Positions 48,826-59,389 of a DNA stretch of 64,000 bases are shown here, in pieces. The notes below the pieces were generated by a model that was not told where the DNA came from, did not search any database, and saw only the letters and a program-made list of their open reading frames with translations. Both the position numbers and the translations under genes were made by a program. How positions within the stretch are numbered: position 1 is the first letter of the stretch; the number at the start of each line of letters is the position of its first letter. The stretch is from Allantophomopsis cytisporea (Eukaryota; Ascomycota; Leotiomycetes; Phacidiales; Phacidiaceae). The stretch covers positions 930,001-994,000 of the forward strand of contig CP103029.1 of assembly GCA_024752435.1 (NCBI GenBank), read 5' to 3'.

Positions 48826-49377
48826 ACTACCACACCGGGCTGCTCTCCTTCTCTCACCGAACGAATACTTACTTGGATTTAGACAGAATGCACACCGCCC
48901 CACATCTTGGATTGTGATATTAAATGTTGCATCATCATTGCATTCATTACAAGTACTATTCAACCCATTCATACATTCATTCATTCACCGAGGGTAGGGT
49001 ATGGTCATCCGGGTGCTCTTGTACAGAGAGTAGCGTCGCAACTGTAATATGGGATGTGGAATTGGGTGAAGTCTACACAGTACTTTTCCTGGGAATGAAT
49101 GAATGAGACAGTATCCTCCCAATTCGTAGAGAGAGAGAGATACTCATTCTATACTTATGAGGCCCAGTTCGTTAACAATATAGGGGGTTTTTTTCAGAGA
49201 CCCAAGTATCTGGAGATGCATGGAAAGTGGCGGGGCAATCAATATTGAATTGGACAATATCTGGACAATGTGGTGAAAACGCCTAATATATTCTCACTTA
49301 TTCTTTTCTGCTGTTATACTACTACCCGTATACATACATAGGTAGACATATCTGTCTATCGACATAACGTTGGAGAG

Positions 49378-49414
49378 TCAGTCCGTCAGTCAGTCAGTCA
49401 GTCCAGTCAGTCAA
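49378..49414 (+). repeat. CAGT tetranucleotide repeat
   Basis: About eight CAGT/CCGT units with one CCAGT interruption, noncoding. Confidence 0.85.
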
Positions 49415-49776
49415 TCACCAGAAAGTGTGTGATGAGTGCGACTCCTTCATAGCCGCCGAGGAAGAGAAGCATGGATATGTCCAGAGCCAGTAATGATGTC
49501 CGTTGGCGTTGGTGCCTCTTTTTTTGAAGATTTGGGGGCCATGTGTGAGAGAGCGAGCCATCTGACAACAGTTGGCTGTTGTTGTTGCCGTCTTTTCGTC
49601 TTTCATCGCCCAGTTCAGGTGTGTACGATGGAGGGTTATCCCAGTAGACAGAATGCGGAGGTGGGATCTGGGGATAGGGTTGGTTGATGCTCTCGAAATG
49701 GTAATAATAATGTACATGTAATGATGAGGGTGTGAGAGAAGGGGCACAAGGACAAGGACGAGGGTGGGAGGCTTCC

Positions 49777-49824
49777 AACAACAACAACGACAACAACAAC
49801 GACAACAACAACAACAACAACAAA
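49777..49824 (+). repeat. AAC repeat with GAC interruptions
   Basis: About sixteen trinucleotide units, AAC with two GAC variants, noncoding. Frames through it give Asn- or Val-rich artefacts. Confidence 0.9.
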
Positions 49825-51623
49825 CCTCTTGTCAGTCATTCAACAATCAATTCATTGTTAATTGTAAATTCTCCAATGTTTAAGGTAATGTGTTCATCCA
49901 GTCATTCATTCATTCATCCATTAGTAACTACCTAATTCTATTTACCATTCTATACATAATCCTCATCTGTTTCTTCCATCGGATTTGGTTCCCTGATCCT
50001 TATCATTCATCCATCGAATCGACGATAACTGCCACTGTTGTTGTTGTTGCATGCCTACAACGGCTGCTGTTACTGTCATCATTCTCCGACCACCAGGTCA
50101 TTCTTTATTCTTTCCATCCTATTACACGCCTTGATACAACTACTAACTGCCTACGCGTTTATTTGGACAAAGATCATTTCAAGCCACCAAGCTGCACACC
50201 GGAAGAGATCCAAGGAAATTCCACGTATATTCACACAAATGGGTTGTCTAGCTCTGAGGTGCAGACTGATGGATGTCCTTTTGGTGTCTGAATCAATCAT
50301 AGGCAGCCAGCAAGCTGATGCCTATCAACAGTTCATCAGATTTGAGATGTAGAGACAGATATGATGTTATCTAGATGCTTTGCAATTGTCTCGTCGCTTC
50401 ACTCTTCACTGCGTAAGGTATTCAACTTTGTACATACTGCGTATATGGCGCAGTCAACAGTGCAGCTGCCTTTAAATATACGTAAATGTCTTCCATCAGA
50501 CTGGCTGGTCGAACGAAGGTGATGAGGGCAAATAACGCTCTGGGCGAACTCCCCCAGAATACTTTAAGCAAAGCCAAAGAAATGAGAATCTGCGAACTGC
50601 GAAATGCGAACCATCAACTGCGTGCGCCTTACCCCATGCGCACCATGCGGACCACCACCACGACGGACACGACACCTCGAACACCAGACCGAAATGAGGA
50701 CCCCAACCTCCACAGAACACAAACCCTTCGGAAGCATCACATCAAACTCACCCAAGAAGACTATTCAGACTCCCATTGCACATCCACCAAGAAGCAGAAG
50801 AACAGGAAGAGGACTGGTGCACTGAACAAGAACCATTAACATCTCGTATCCAGTCCCATCCATATACCATCTCATTCATTCTCTTGCACAAACCCCTTCT
50901 GCCTTCCCGCTTCCAGCCTCTCTCACTGCCCTGCTCTACTCGTCTTACTTGCATGGCCGTGCTGCCAGACCGCGAATACTACCAATCTCCTACCCTCCAT
51001 TCCACCCACCCCCCAGGTACAGCTTTTACGACTGCCAACATCGTCAGGGATCTTCAAGGCACTAACTGCTGCAGGTATACATACATGCTACTGTATTTGG
51101 GCCATGAATGAGCCAGGACTCATCTGCGAGGGGGCTTTGCGGTTGAGATGAGGCTCAAAATCGACTTGAGTGCTCTTCCCCTCGGTCTGAGGAGGGCGCC
51201 AACGCTTCTGTAGGAGGGAGAATTTCCTACTTATGCTGCTCTTTTCTCCTTAAATGATTTCTGTGCTGCGCCTTTCCACCTACATGACTTCGCCCCAATT
51301 ACATTTACATCTTCATTGATGAAATCATAATTCATGTGCCTTCAGCATAAGGTTCTTCATACTCTACCATTCAACCTCACGGTCGGCCATATTTTTCATT
51401 GATATTTTCAACAAAAAAAAACAGAAAAAAGATATATATCAGCCCTCGGTCTTGCCGGGGAAATCCTTTTCTCAGCCTGATAACTCGAATCTTACATCAA
51501 TTTCTGGACAACTACCATCATAACTTCTCGTCTTGCCAGCTTGGATTCGTAGCCTTGTTCCAGCCCCATACTCTTCATTGGTTGACTTCGAGCCCAAGGC
51601 TGGATAATATACAGCCATACGCC

Positions 51624-53228
51624 ATGGCTCAATTCACGACTTACCCAGGAGTATCACAGTCTTCATATCAACCTCATAATATGTCATATCCCCAGGACTC
51701 GGATACCATAACAATGGAGCCTTGGCTAGCAAGAGTTGATCCTATGCTCAGAGAGTTTTCTAGCTCAGCCTCATCAGATCAACCACTCCAGCGCTTCCTC
51801 ACCGAACCTGGAAACCCATTGTTTGATCTTGCCTGTCTCTCCAGCCCTCAGTTCATGACCTTGCCACATGATATGGACGGAGCTTTTGATCACTCCTATA
51901 TCTCCTCTCACCCACAGTCATATCAAGTTCGACATCCATCACCAACTCTATCTCATGAGCAATCCTCTATTTGTAGTTCGCTCAGTCAGCCAATGGATCT
52001 CGAATGGACTGGTGATAATTATCAGAACTATAATCCGTTGCCTTCATCCCGGGCTACATCTACAAGTCAGGGTGTTCCAGAACTATCCTGGGATGGCAAC
52101 TTCGGCTCAGGACACGAGCCTGGACGTCACATCAACATGAGTCAAGTTCAAGGAGTTCCCGATACACTGGAGCTACCCTATGAAGAGGATTCTGGATACA
52201 CAACCACAATGGAACATAAACCCCAATTCTTCCATGTACCGGAGACAAATGCCAAGGCAAAAAGCAGCTTCTCGTCCTTTCAGGGTTCGATGGTTGAGGA
52301 CTGTTTGAACCAGTCTCAACATGGTTCTTCCAATATCCGTGTCAAGAGCGAGATGACTGGCTACCCTCTGAGTGATCTTGATGCCGATGGTGAGGAAGAC
52401 GATGAAACGGACGATGAAATCAACAATGCCGTGGCCCTGAAAGAAGCCGATGCAGAGGCCAATGATGATTCGTACTATCCACGTGCTACTCGCAACCCTC
52501 GTCGTCGTCGCTCCACACGCCCAACAATCCTTCCAAACAAACGCTCACGCATCAAGAAGAGCAACAACAGAAGCCGTTTTATCTCGCCGATGCAATGTCG
52601 ATCGTGTAGCCATGCGCCTTTCAAGGACATCGACGCGCTCGATAGGCACACCAAGTCTGCACACACGCGTACCTATAGCTGTACCTTTTCGTTCGCCGGC
52701 TGCATGTCAGTATTCGGCTCAAAGAATGAGTGGAAGCGTCACGTCGCTTCCCAGCACCTATGTCTCAACTACTGGGAATGCACCCTGGACGGTTGCGGCT
52801 CACGGCCGAAGTCCTCAGCCGTCGGTAAGACCTCCATCTTTAACCGCAAGGACCTTTTCACACAGCACCTCCGCCGAATGCACGCTCCGCCGGCGGCTAA
52901 GAAATGTGCGAAAAAGATTCCCAAGTGGGAGTTCGAGATCACTAAGTTACAGACTGAGTGTTTGAGGACCAGGAGGGAATCACCTCACTCGCTTGCTTGT
53001 GATAGGTGTAACATGACGTTCGACAAGGACAATGCATGGGATCAGCGCATGGAACACTTTGCTAGGCACGCCGAGGCCGGGGAGGATGTTCCAGATGATC
53101 AGGGGCTTGTGGACTGGGCTATCCATGAGGGTGTTGTCAAGAATGAAGGTCGCGGCTTGGAACTCGTTAGCAGCGCCAATCTGGGCAGAGGCTTCTACGA
53201 GGACGCTGAGTGTGAGGATGACGAGTAA
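51624..53228 (+). CDS. C2H2 zinc-finger regulator 2
   Basis: Single exon of 534 residues from the ATG at 51624, in good context (gccATGG); the frame extends upstream only to a TTG. The N-terminal 270 residues are Ser/Pro/Gln-rich and include MEPWLARVDPMLREFSSSAS. An acidic stretch (DGEEDDETDDE, about residue 255) is followed by a basic run NPRRRRSTRPTILPNKRSR (likely nuclear localisation). Fingers follow: MQCRSCSHAPFKDIDALDRH then TKSAH, YSCTFSFAGCMSVFGSKNEW then KRHVASQH, WECTLDGCG then FTQHLRRMH, and CDRCNMTFDKDNAWDQRMEH then FARH. The C-terminus is acidic. FGSKNEWKRH is nearly identical to FGSKNDWKRH of the regulator at 45464, and the order and spacing of fingers agree. Target genes unknown. 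Confidence 0.88.
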   Translation: MAQFTTYPGVSQSSYQPHNMSYPQDSDTITMEPWLARVDPMLREFSSSASSDQPLQRFLTEPGNPLFDLACLSSPQFMTLPHDMDGAFDHSYISSHPQSYQVRHPSPTLSHEQSSICSSLSQPMDLEWTGDNYQNYNPLPSSRATSTSQGVPELSWDGNFGSGHEPGRHINMSQVQGVPDTLELPYEEDSGYTTTMEHKPQFFHVPETNAKAKSSFSSFQGSMVEDCLNQSQHGSSNIRVKSEMTGYPLSDLDADGEEDDETDDEINNAVALKEADAEANDDSYYPRATRNPRRRRSTRPTILPNKRSRIKKSNNRSRFISPMQCRSCSHAPFKDIDALDRHTKSAHTRTYSCTFSFAGCMSVFGSKNEWKRHVASQHLCLNYWECTLDGCGSRPKSSAVGKTSIFNRKDLFTQHLRRMHAPPAAKKCAKKIPKWEFEITKLQTECLRTRRESPHSLACDRCNMTFDKDNAWDQRMEHFARHAEAGEDVPDDQGLVDWAIHEGVVKNEGRGLELVSSANLGRGFYEDAECEDDE

Positions 53229-54785
53229 TCGCACTATTCTTTCATGTTTAGATCTCTATTTCAGGTGTTTGTTGGAGTTGGAGGACTTGCCTTGCAGCTC
53301 CTAGGTTCGGTTGATTGATGGCGTGCTTCTTGTCACTTGGGCTTGGGCTTCGACTTGTACTACATAGATGAAATATGGTTGTTATGGTTGTTTGGGCTGG
53401 TTTGGTATGAGTTGGTATACCCTCCTTTGTATTCGAGATGGTTACGGCATATATTACGGCATTTCAATGAAAGTCACGATTTCTTCTTTTCGCAAAGTCT
53501 GCTCTTTCTTGACATTGCTTGTTTTCCGCTTCCAAATTGAGACAAGCACGCTCCTAAGTCTTGCTACTTGTGAAATGTACTTGCGCCGTTAGGCTGTATG
53601 AGGGGCACCAAAGGTATCACAACAGATCACACCTCATACAAAGCGACATTTCCCAACACCTTCGCCTCCTTTCTTCCATACATTCACGCGGCACCAACAC
53701 ATTCTCTAAGCACCAGCTGTCGACCGTTGTATATTCCTACCACCCTATGCAGAAAAGCACCCAATCCACGTCACGGCCAGCGACTCGCATGGCCGATACT
53801 ATCCTTCAGAATCGAGGTATGCAGAATCACTGTTGGTTTGCTACCTGGTGCTTGCATTGCCGGCGCTTACGTTGGATTACAGAGCCTCTTGCAAACCAAT
53901 ACCTCCCTCGACTCTCAGCCCCCAAATCATTCCAAACTGCGCGGATTTTTGTTCGCCCCTCGCCCCTCGCCCCACGCCCCCAATAATTGCGCCTGTTATT
54001 CAAGTATAAAATAGGAAACTCCTACACGGGTGGTAGACGCCGATCTTGCTTTTTGTGCTGATACACAACGGAACCCCTGAGCTCAAGATTCCATGTAGGT
54101 TTTTCTGAGCTTCGTTGAAGTGACAGCCAATTGGATTACCAAATTTTCTATAGAAGTTTAAGGACATCCCGCTGTAACTTTACACTTTCTAGAAGTACCT
54201 TTCATTACCTCTGATCCTGGTTTGATTTTGAGAACATACCCGCCTAAATGTCTCATTATTAACCCCTTATGTTCAAGCACGGGTATTGAGGTAAGTAATG
54301 GAGAGTAACTTGATGATGTTTAGGTACACGAGGAGGATGTGCAAGTCACGGATCGCTGGTGTATCACACACCGCAAACATATGTGTGTTCATCATTAATT
54401 CGTCCCGACATCCTTACGTCGTTAACACAGTGATGTTTCAACATCATTTAGTGGGCTGCATGCTAGCCAAGAGTCATACGTTTATTCTGTACCTTCTAAT
54501 CCGCTATGATTATATAGTTTTTTGGGATACAACTACTTTTTATGAGCCACATTATTATTGACATGCCATTATTAGATGCCATTATATATAACTTGCTTGA
54601 CCGCATATCAAGATTTTTCCCCGACTAGAGCAGAGGCCAGTCGCTAAGCTGTACGTCACGGAATACGTCTTGGATGGCGAGTCGAATCCAGGCAAAAGAG
54701 TTTCGAGTTGAGGTGGAGAAATACTCCAATATCAAAATTTGCTAGTAATAGACTCTCTCCTTCATATATCCTTACAAACAACAAC
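53229..54785. other. Intergenic region between convergent genes
   Basis: About 1.6 kb between the 3' ends of the C2H2 gene and the PPR gene. An ATG frame at 53598-54014 (138 codons) has a hydrophobic stretch ITVGLLPGACIAGAYVGLQS, but the rest is Pro/Ser-rich and without signature; I do not call it a gene, though a small protein cannot be ruled out. Confidence 0.4.
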
Positions 54786-57253
54786 TCATGCCGCTATTTC
54801 GTTGACAATATTGAACAACCTATACCCCTCTACTGTCGTTCTTTGACCGCATTTCTCCAATTCGGCCCATTGCACGGGATAGCGTTCACGCGCCCACTTC
54901 TCCACAAGGTCTTTTCGGTTTTGACCTGGCAATGCATTGTACACATTCCCAAAACTGTGTTGTAATAATTAGCGAATAGGAAGCAGAGTTGGTGGGCAGC
55001 TAACTTGGTAAATGCTTACGTCATAAAATCAGCCCGAAGACCAAGATCCCCCTGCATACCCTCTATCAGAGTCTTGACCTCGTCGAATAGTCCTTGGCCC
55101 GCCAGAGCACCAACATAGGCATTGAAAACTTCTTGAGTAACCTCGATCTCCATCCTCCTCATTTTGTTCCAAATAATTTTTGCAGGCTCATCGCCAAAAG
55201 GTTTGCGCTCACAAGCTCGGAAAACAATCTGCAAGCTGGCGTACGTGGGTCCTTCAATAGAGTTTGTGATGTCATTCCAGAAGTCCAGAGCACGGTAGGG
55301 TTCGTCGCAAGCTATATGGGCAAGCATGAGGGCGTTATAAAGCTTCGTACAAGGCTCAATTGAAGAATCCATTTTCATCATATTATGCACCATGTCGAGG
55401 TTCTCTAGGTCAGCACAACGTGCAATACCCAAAAAACATTGGGCGTATGTCTCGACTGTAGGGCGCTTATCGTGGCGAACATGTTGGCGCATATGCCCAA
55501 AAACATGGCATGCCATGTCTGAACGCTTACGACGGAAGAACTCATTCATCATTTGGGTGCGAATATTGGTATCCGTCTCGTCAAATACCTGACGGAAAAT
55601 TGTATAGCAATCCCAAACCTGTTCAACGCTGTTGTTGTGGTCAAGAGCAAACATTAGGAATGCATCACGGATTCGGGCTCGCTCGTCGAGGGTGTGATGA
55701 AAGGTGTGCGCTTGAAGGATATCGACAACCTCGTGAAGCTCGTCTCTCCGGAGATGCATCAAACATAATGCTGAAACAGTGTCCGCTTCTAGACGAGCCT
55801 TTCTTTCATCAAGATCGGCTGTAACTCCCATTATGCGATCATAGTATGTGCCGTGCACATTGCATAGCGCTCGGATATATTTATTGATAACTGGAAGATC
55901 CTCATTGTCCAGTATCTCCTCTCCTTGGAGGCCCTCGTATGCTGTCTGAACTCCTGACCAATCCCCAGCCTCGATACGGTATTCCATTTGAAGGATGAAT
56001 GTTCGAGCATTGGGACGTACACTCCATTTCTGAGCAAGACCAATGTATCTTTCGGCGAGATATGGGTCTTTCTTAGCCATGGCAAGCTCCACAAGTCCGT
56101 TGAAAGTGGTAATGTCCGGCCTTATTCCGTTTGTCTGTGGGTTGCGTCGTAGCATGACTGTCATCATTCTGTCCACTTCTTCCACTCCCTTGCCAAATGC
56201 CCCAGCGGCCCACCGGAAAACAACATCCCACATCTCCTTCGAAGGATTTGAGTCTAACAGTGGCCGAAAAACTTCTTTACACCATTCCAGTTGATCGTTG
56301 CGCATACAGAACTCCAGAATCTCTGAAATCGTCGTTACTGTTGGTTTCACGTCTCGATGTATAGGTCTTGCGAACCAGGCCTTAGTTGCCATGACATCGT
56401 TTTTTCGGGCATAGAATGTAGTAATGATTTCATGATGTTGCTCCGAGAATCGTACTTCTGAAACTTCGGCCATTCTGAAGGTGCTGAGAAGCTCAGTCTC
56501 GTTATTTTCCAGAGCAAAGCCCTTGTATATCTGAGTCCAGAGCCTTAGTGCAGTCTTCCCTCGGTTTGTACCATGATTTGAAGATATATCATCTTTATCA
56601 CAAAGATCCCAGAACTGAACAGTACGTGCTCTTGCTTCCATCGTATCGCCAGTCAAGGTCAAGGCTCTGATAAATTTAGCCAGGTCTGGGAATGACGATG
56701 AGTCGCCCTCTGATATTAGGCCCAGGGCATGTTTTCTGATTGTCAATTCCTGGAAAAGTACCCTCGCGAACTCGTTATGTGTATCTCTCCTATCCTTTGG
56801 CATCGTTAACATAACATCACGAGCACTATGAAGATCTTCCATGGTCAGGCCAAACCCAGGCTCTTCCGTATTGGTCTCCTTCAAGTGCTTGAAAGTTCTC
56901 AAAGCATGCTGAGCCTGGATATTGTTGACTGCTTCTTTCTTACGCAATTTTGCAGCAAAGAAGGCTCTATAAGCTGCGACTAGTTCAGCTGCAGGCGGCG
57001 GTCGTGAATGAACTTTGTCCATGAGGAAAAGATCCAACATCTTACTCAGCCCAGGATCCAGGTCTGTGTCTCTAATCGGGCGAGGCGGCTTATGAGAGAA
57101 TCCAAACAAAGTACGCCTCTGTAGCCGTCGATGTGATTGTAGGGCATTTTGTCGTTTTTGTATGTGCAGTACAGATCGAGTTGGGCAGTTGAACAGTAAA
57201 GGCTCATTGCATATGAGGCGTCGAAAAATGTTGCGAGTAAGATGTGACGGCAT
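54786..57253 (-). CDS. Mitochondrial PPR-type protein, probable CIA84-like
   Basis: Two exons (57253-55020, 54954-54786) give 800 residues; the split codon at FMT/FGNVYNALPGQ is restored by a gtaagc..cacag intron of 65 nt. The N-terminus is Arg-rich with almost no acidic residues for about 50 residues, a good mitochondrial presequence, followed by RRTLFGFSHKPPRPIRD and DPGLSKMLDLFLMDK. The body is a solenoid of helical pairs with PPR-like units, for example PDITTFNGLVELAMAKKDPY and RPTVETYAQCFLGIARCADL. This layout matches the fungal complex I intermediate-associated protein 84, which helps assemble the membrane arm of respiratory complex I. The identification of CIA84 specifically comes from overall resemblance and is less sure than the PPR/mitochondrial call. 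Confidence 0.75.
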
Positions 57254-57532
57254 ATTGATTATGTGTTGTTAATGTACAAGAAAACAAAGTTACTGGCATA
57301 CATTAGCTACATATTCCACAATCGTGTTGGAATGACTTACAGGAACATACTAGATTGGGCTTTCAATTGAACTTTGAAAACTGGTGATGATGAGCTCGGC
57401 GTCATCTTTCTGTGAAGCTCCCAGCGGCAAGACCCGTTTGAAGCGTGGGATAATTTTATTACGCCTGATATGTTAGGTACCAGGAGTGAATCTCACAGCA
57501 ACCACATGAGGTATCGGAATTTGCATAGTTTG

Positions 57533-57557
57533 ACATTACCTTACAGTAAGGTAATGT
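57533..57557. repeat. Perfect 12-bp inverted repeat with one-base centre
   Basis: ACATTACCTTAC, then A, then GTAAGGTAATGT. The arms are exact reverse complements. It lies about 280 bp upstream of the PPR gene start and could be a protein-binding site or a hairpin. Confidence 0.85.
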
Positions 57558-58608
57558 GAAATGATACAATAGCCTTCAGATCACGGATGGCGTTCACCAT
57601 TCTGCTCAGAAATAGAGCTCATGATTTCTATTCTATTCTCACTTCGGTAACTACCTGTCAAGGGATCGATCAGGAGCATGACTACCTCAACTGTCTCACT
57701 CACAACACAGAATTATAGCAGCGTCTCGCCAGCCTGGAGCAGTAGCTTGTCATCCGATGAGACTTGAGGTAAGCCGAGCCTGAATCATTCTGGAGAGCAG
57801 CAAATACAGACATTGATACGCTTCTGTTCGTATCTTTGAGCAGCCCATCAATGATTTGCTTGTTCTACACAACATTCTACACAATAAACCGACATCATCT
57901 CAGCGTACTTCTTCCTTCCGTGCTATTCTGATGTCTATCTGCAGCTCTCGATACATCAAGCTCTCTGTCAAGAAGAACGCCGTTTTGGGTCTTTGATGGC
58001 AGCCGATATGTTGTGATAGAAACAAATAGTCAAGTCCCCATCGTTGTGAGATCCGGCAGGCATGAAGCAAGCTGTGCTTAGCAGGGTGCTTCACCTTCAC
58101 AATTTCTGTTTGTCGCAGCGTCCCTCCCTCGGCCATGGAAATATTTCTCCGTCGACTCAAACAGCCCCTAGGCCCCAGAAACACGAAACATTTATTCAAA
58201 CAACAAACGCCACGCCAACATATAGATGTGTCAACATCAACCGATCATCGTCCAGAAGTGTATACCTGAGTACCTGTTGTGTATGACAGATGCATAGCAT
58301 CCTCTCGATCTGAATTATAACTTATGAGAGCAGAGCCACTAAGTAGTCTTAAGATGCATCATCATAAGTGAGCTTGTCTTCATATCGTCTTTATTATGGG
58401 AATACCCCATTTCCAGGGGCAACAATACAGTTTAAGTATATCTTATGTTGAATTGGCTTCGATCTCATCTCCTTAGTCGTTGCTTAAAATTTTTCTTATC
58501 ATTCCCCAGCCTCACCTTGCTCATCCAGAAAGCTCCAGCAACTGATTGTCAGACAGGTTCCAGTGCTATTTGTGGTGCAATGCACTCTTAACGATATAAG
58601 GACTATCT

Positions 58609-58870
58609 TCAGACATCTGCGATGTTCCTCGCCCTAAACTTATTTGGCAAATCTAACATCGATTCGCAAAGGCTCTCGGACATCTGACATTTCATCTTCT
58701 GACTGCCCCGCAGAACCTTCGGATGATGCTCCCCATCAGACGATGTCAGAAACTCGTCAACATGGTGAACGTTGTTGCCACTGGAAATAGTGTCGATTCG
58801 TCTAGATTGAAATCTACCAGGGTTCCACTTGTTCATCTGTTCTTTGACCTCCTCGCCAAACTTGCGTGTA
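58609..58870 (-). CDS. Possible terminal exon of a hypothetical protein
   Basis: From about 58870 down to a stop at 58609 the minus-strand frame reads KFGEEVKEQMNKWNPGRFQS and continues with ISSGNNVHHVDEFLTSSDGE, ending CESMLDLPNKFRARNIADV. The composition is protein-like and the frame is closed upstream by a stop at about 58895, just before weak AAG acceptors. A minus-strand frame upstream (59240 downward, containing RREQLFEEKCSPVALEHAYA) might supply earlier exons, but I could not find a join that keeps phase with good splice sites. The internal ATG at 58836 would give 75 residues. No family recognised. Confidence 0.25.
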
Positions 58871-59389
58871 CTCGGTAAGCTTAACCATGCTCATGCGTAC
58901 CCTGGCGCAGGCAATCAACTTCACACATCATCAATAACCATGGCGCTTGATCATTGGTGTTGCCGGCATAAGCATGTTCCAATGCCACCGGAGAACATTT
59001 CTCTTCAAACAACTGCTCACGCCGCCTCGTGATGTTGAGTGAAATCCAATATACAGTGAAACCTCTTCTCCTCTCCCCTTTAACTTTACAATGTTCCGGA
59101 GACAGCTGTGGGTAAAGAAGGAGACCTGGGCGCCTACTGTGAGAGCCTCCTTGAAAATGCCTCGAAGGATTCATATAAGTACAATTATATTCTCTTCGAT
59201 TCAGTCTTCTCTCCTCATCCAGCAGGACAGCGATCTTCATTCACTTTACATTCTTTACCAGTCTTTTTGACATTACATTCTCTTGACTTCATTGATTGAA
59301 GCTTGTATTTATTCCTTTTTCTCTAGCAATTTTTCAACCCATTACACACTTTTCTACCAGAACTATCAATCGAACACACCAACATCACA

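Larger units (their letters stand above)
48076..51623. other. Repeat-rich intergenic region between the two C2H2 genes
   Basis: About 3.5 kb with an 82-base uninterrupted pyrimidine tract (48744-48825), a CAGT repeat (49378-49414) and an AAC/GAC repeat (49777-49824). A minus-strand 138-codon frame and others here are translations of these repeats. A plus-strand ATG frame at 50486-50839 (117 codons) is Arg/Thr-rich with no signature; it could be an upstream frame of the second C2H2 gene. The region likely contains the long promoter and 5' leader of that gene. Confidence 0.45.
57254..59389. other. Intergenic region; perfect palindrome and one weak gene candidate
   Basis: About 2.1 kb between divergent genes. 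A 25-base perfect inverted repeat lies at 57533-57557. The frame at 57900-58199 on the minus strand starts at TTG and is rejected. A coding-like minus-strand segment at 58609-58870 is listed separately. The last 200 bases, with CATATAAG at about 59172, are probably the LPMO promoter and leader. Confidence 0.45.

Noticed and set aside
49407..49839. Leu- and Val-rich minus-strand frames
   Set aside because: They are translations of the AAC/GAC repeat and have no coding support elsewhere.
53598..54014. 138-codon ATG frame with one hydrophobic stretch
   Set aside because: Most of it is Pro/Ser-rich and it lies in a 3'-3' intergenic space; no family signature or splice context.
57900..58199. 99-codon minus-strand frame
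   Set aside because: Starts at TTG, no upstream exon found, antisense frames of similar quality overlap.
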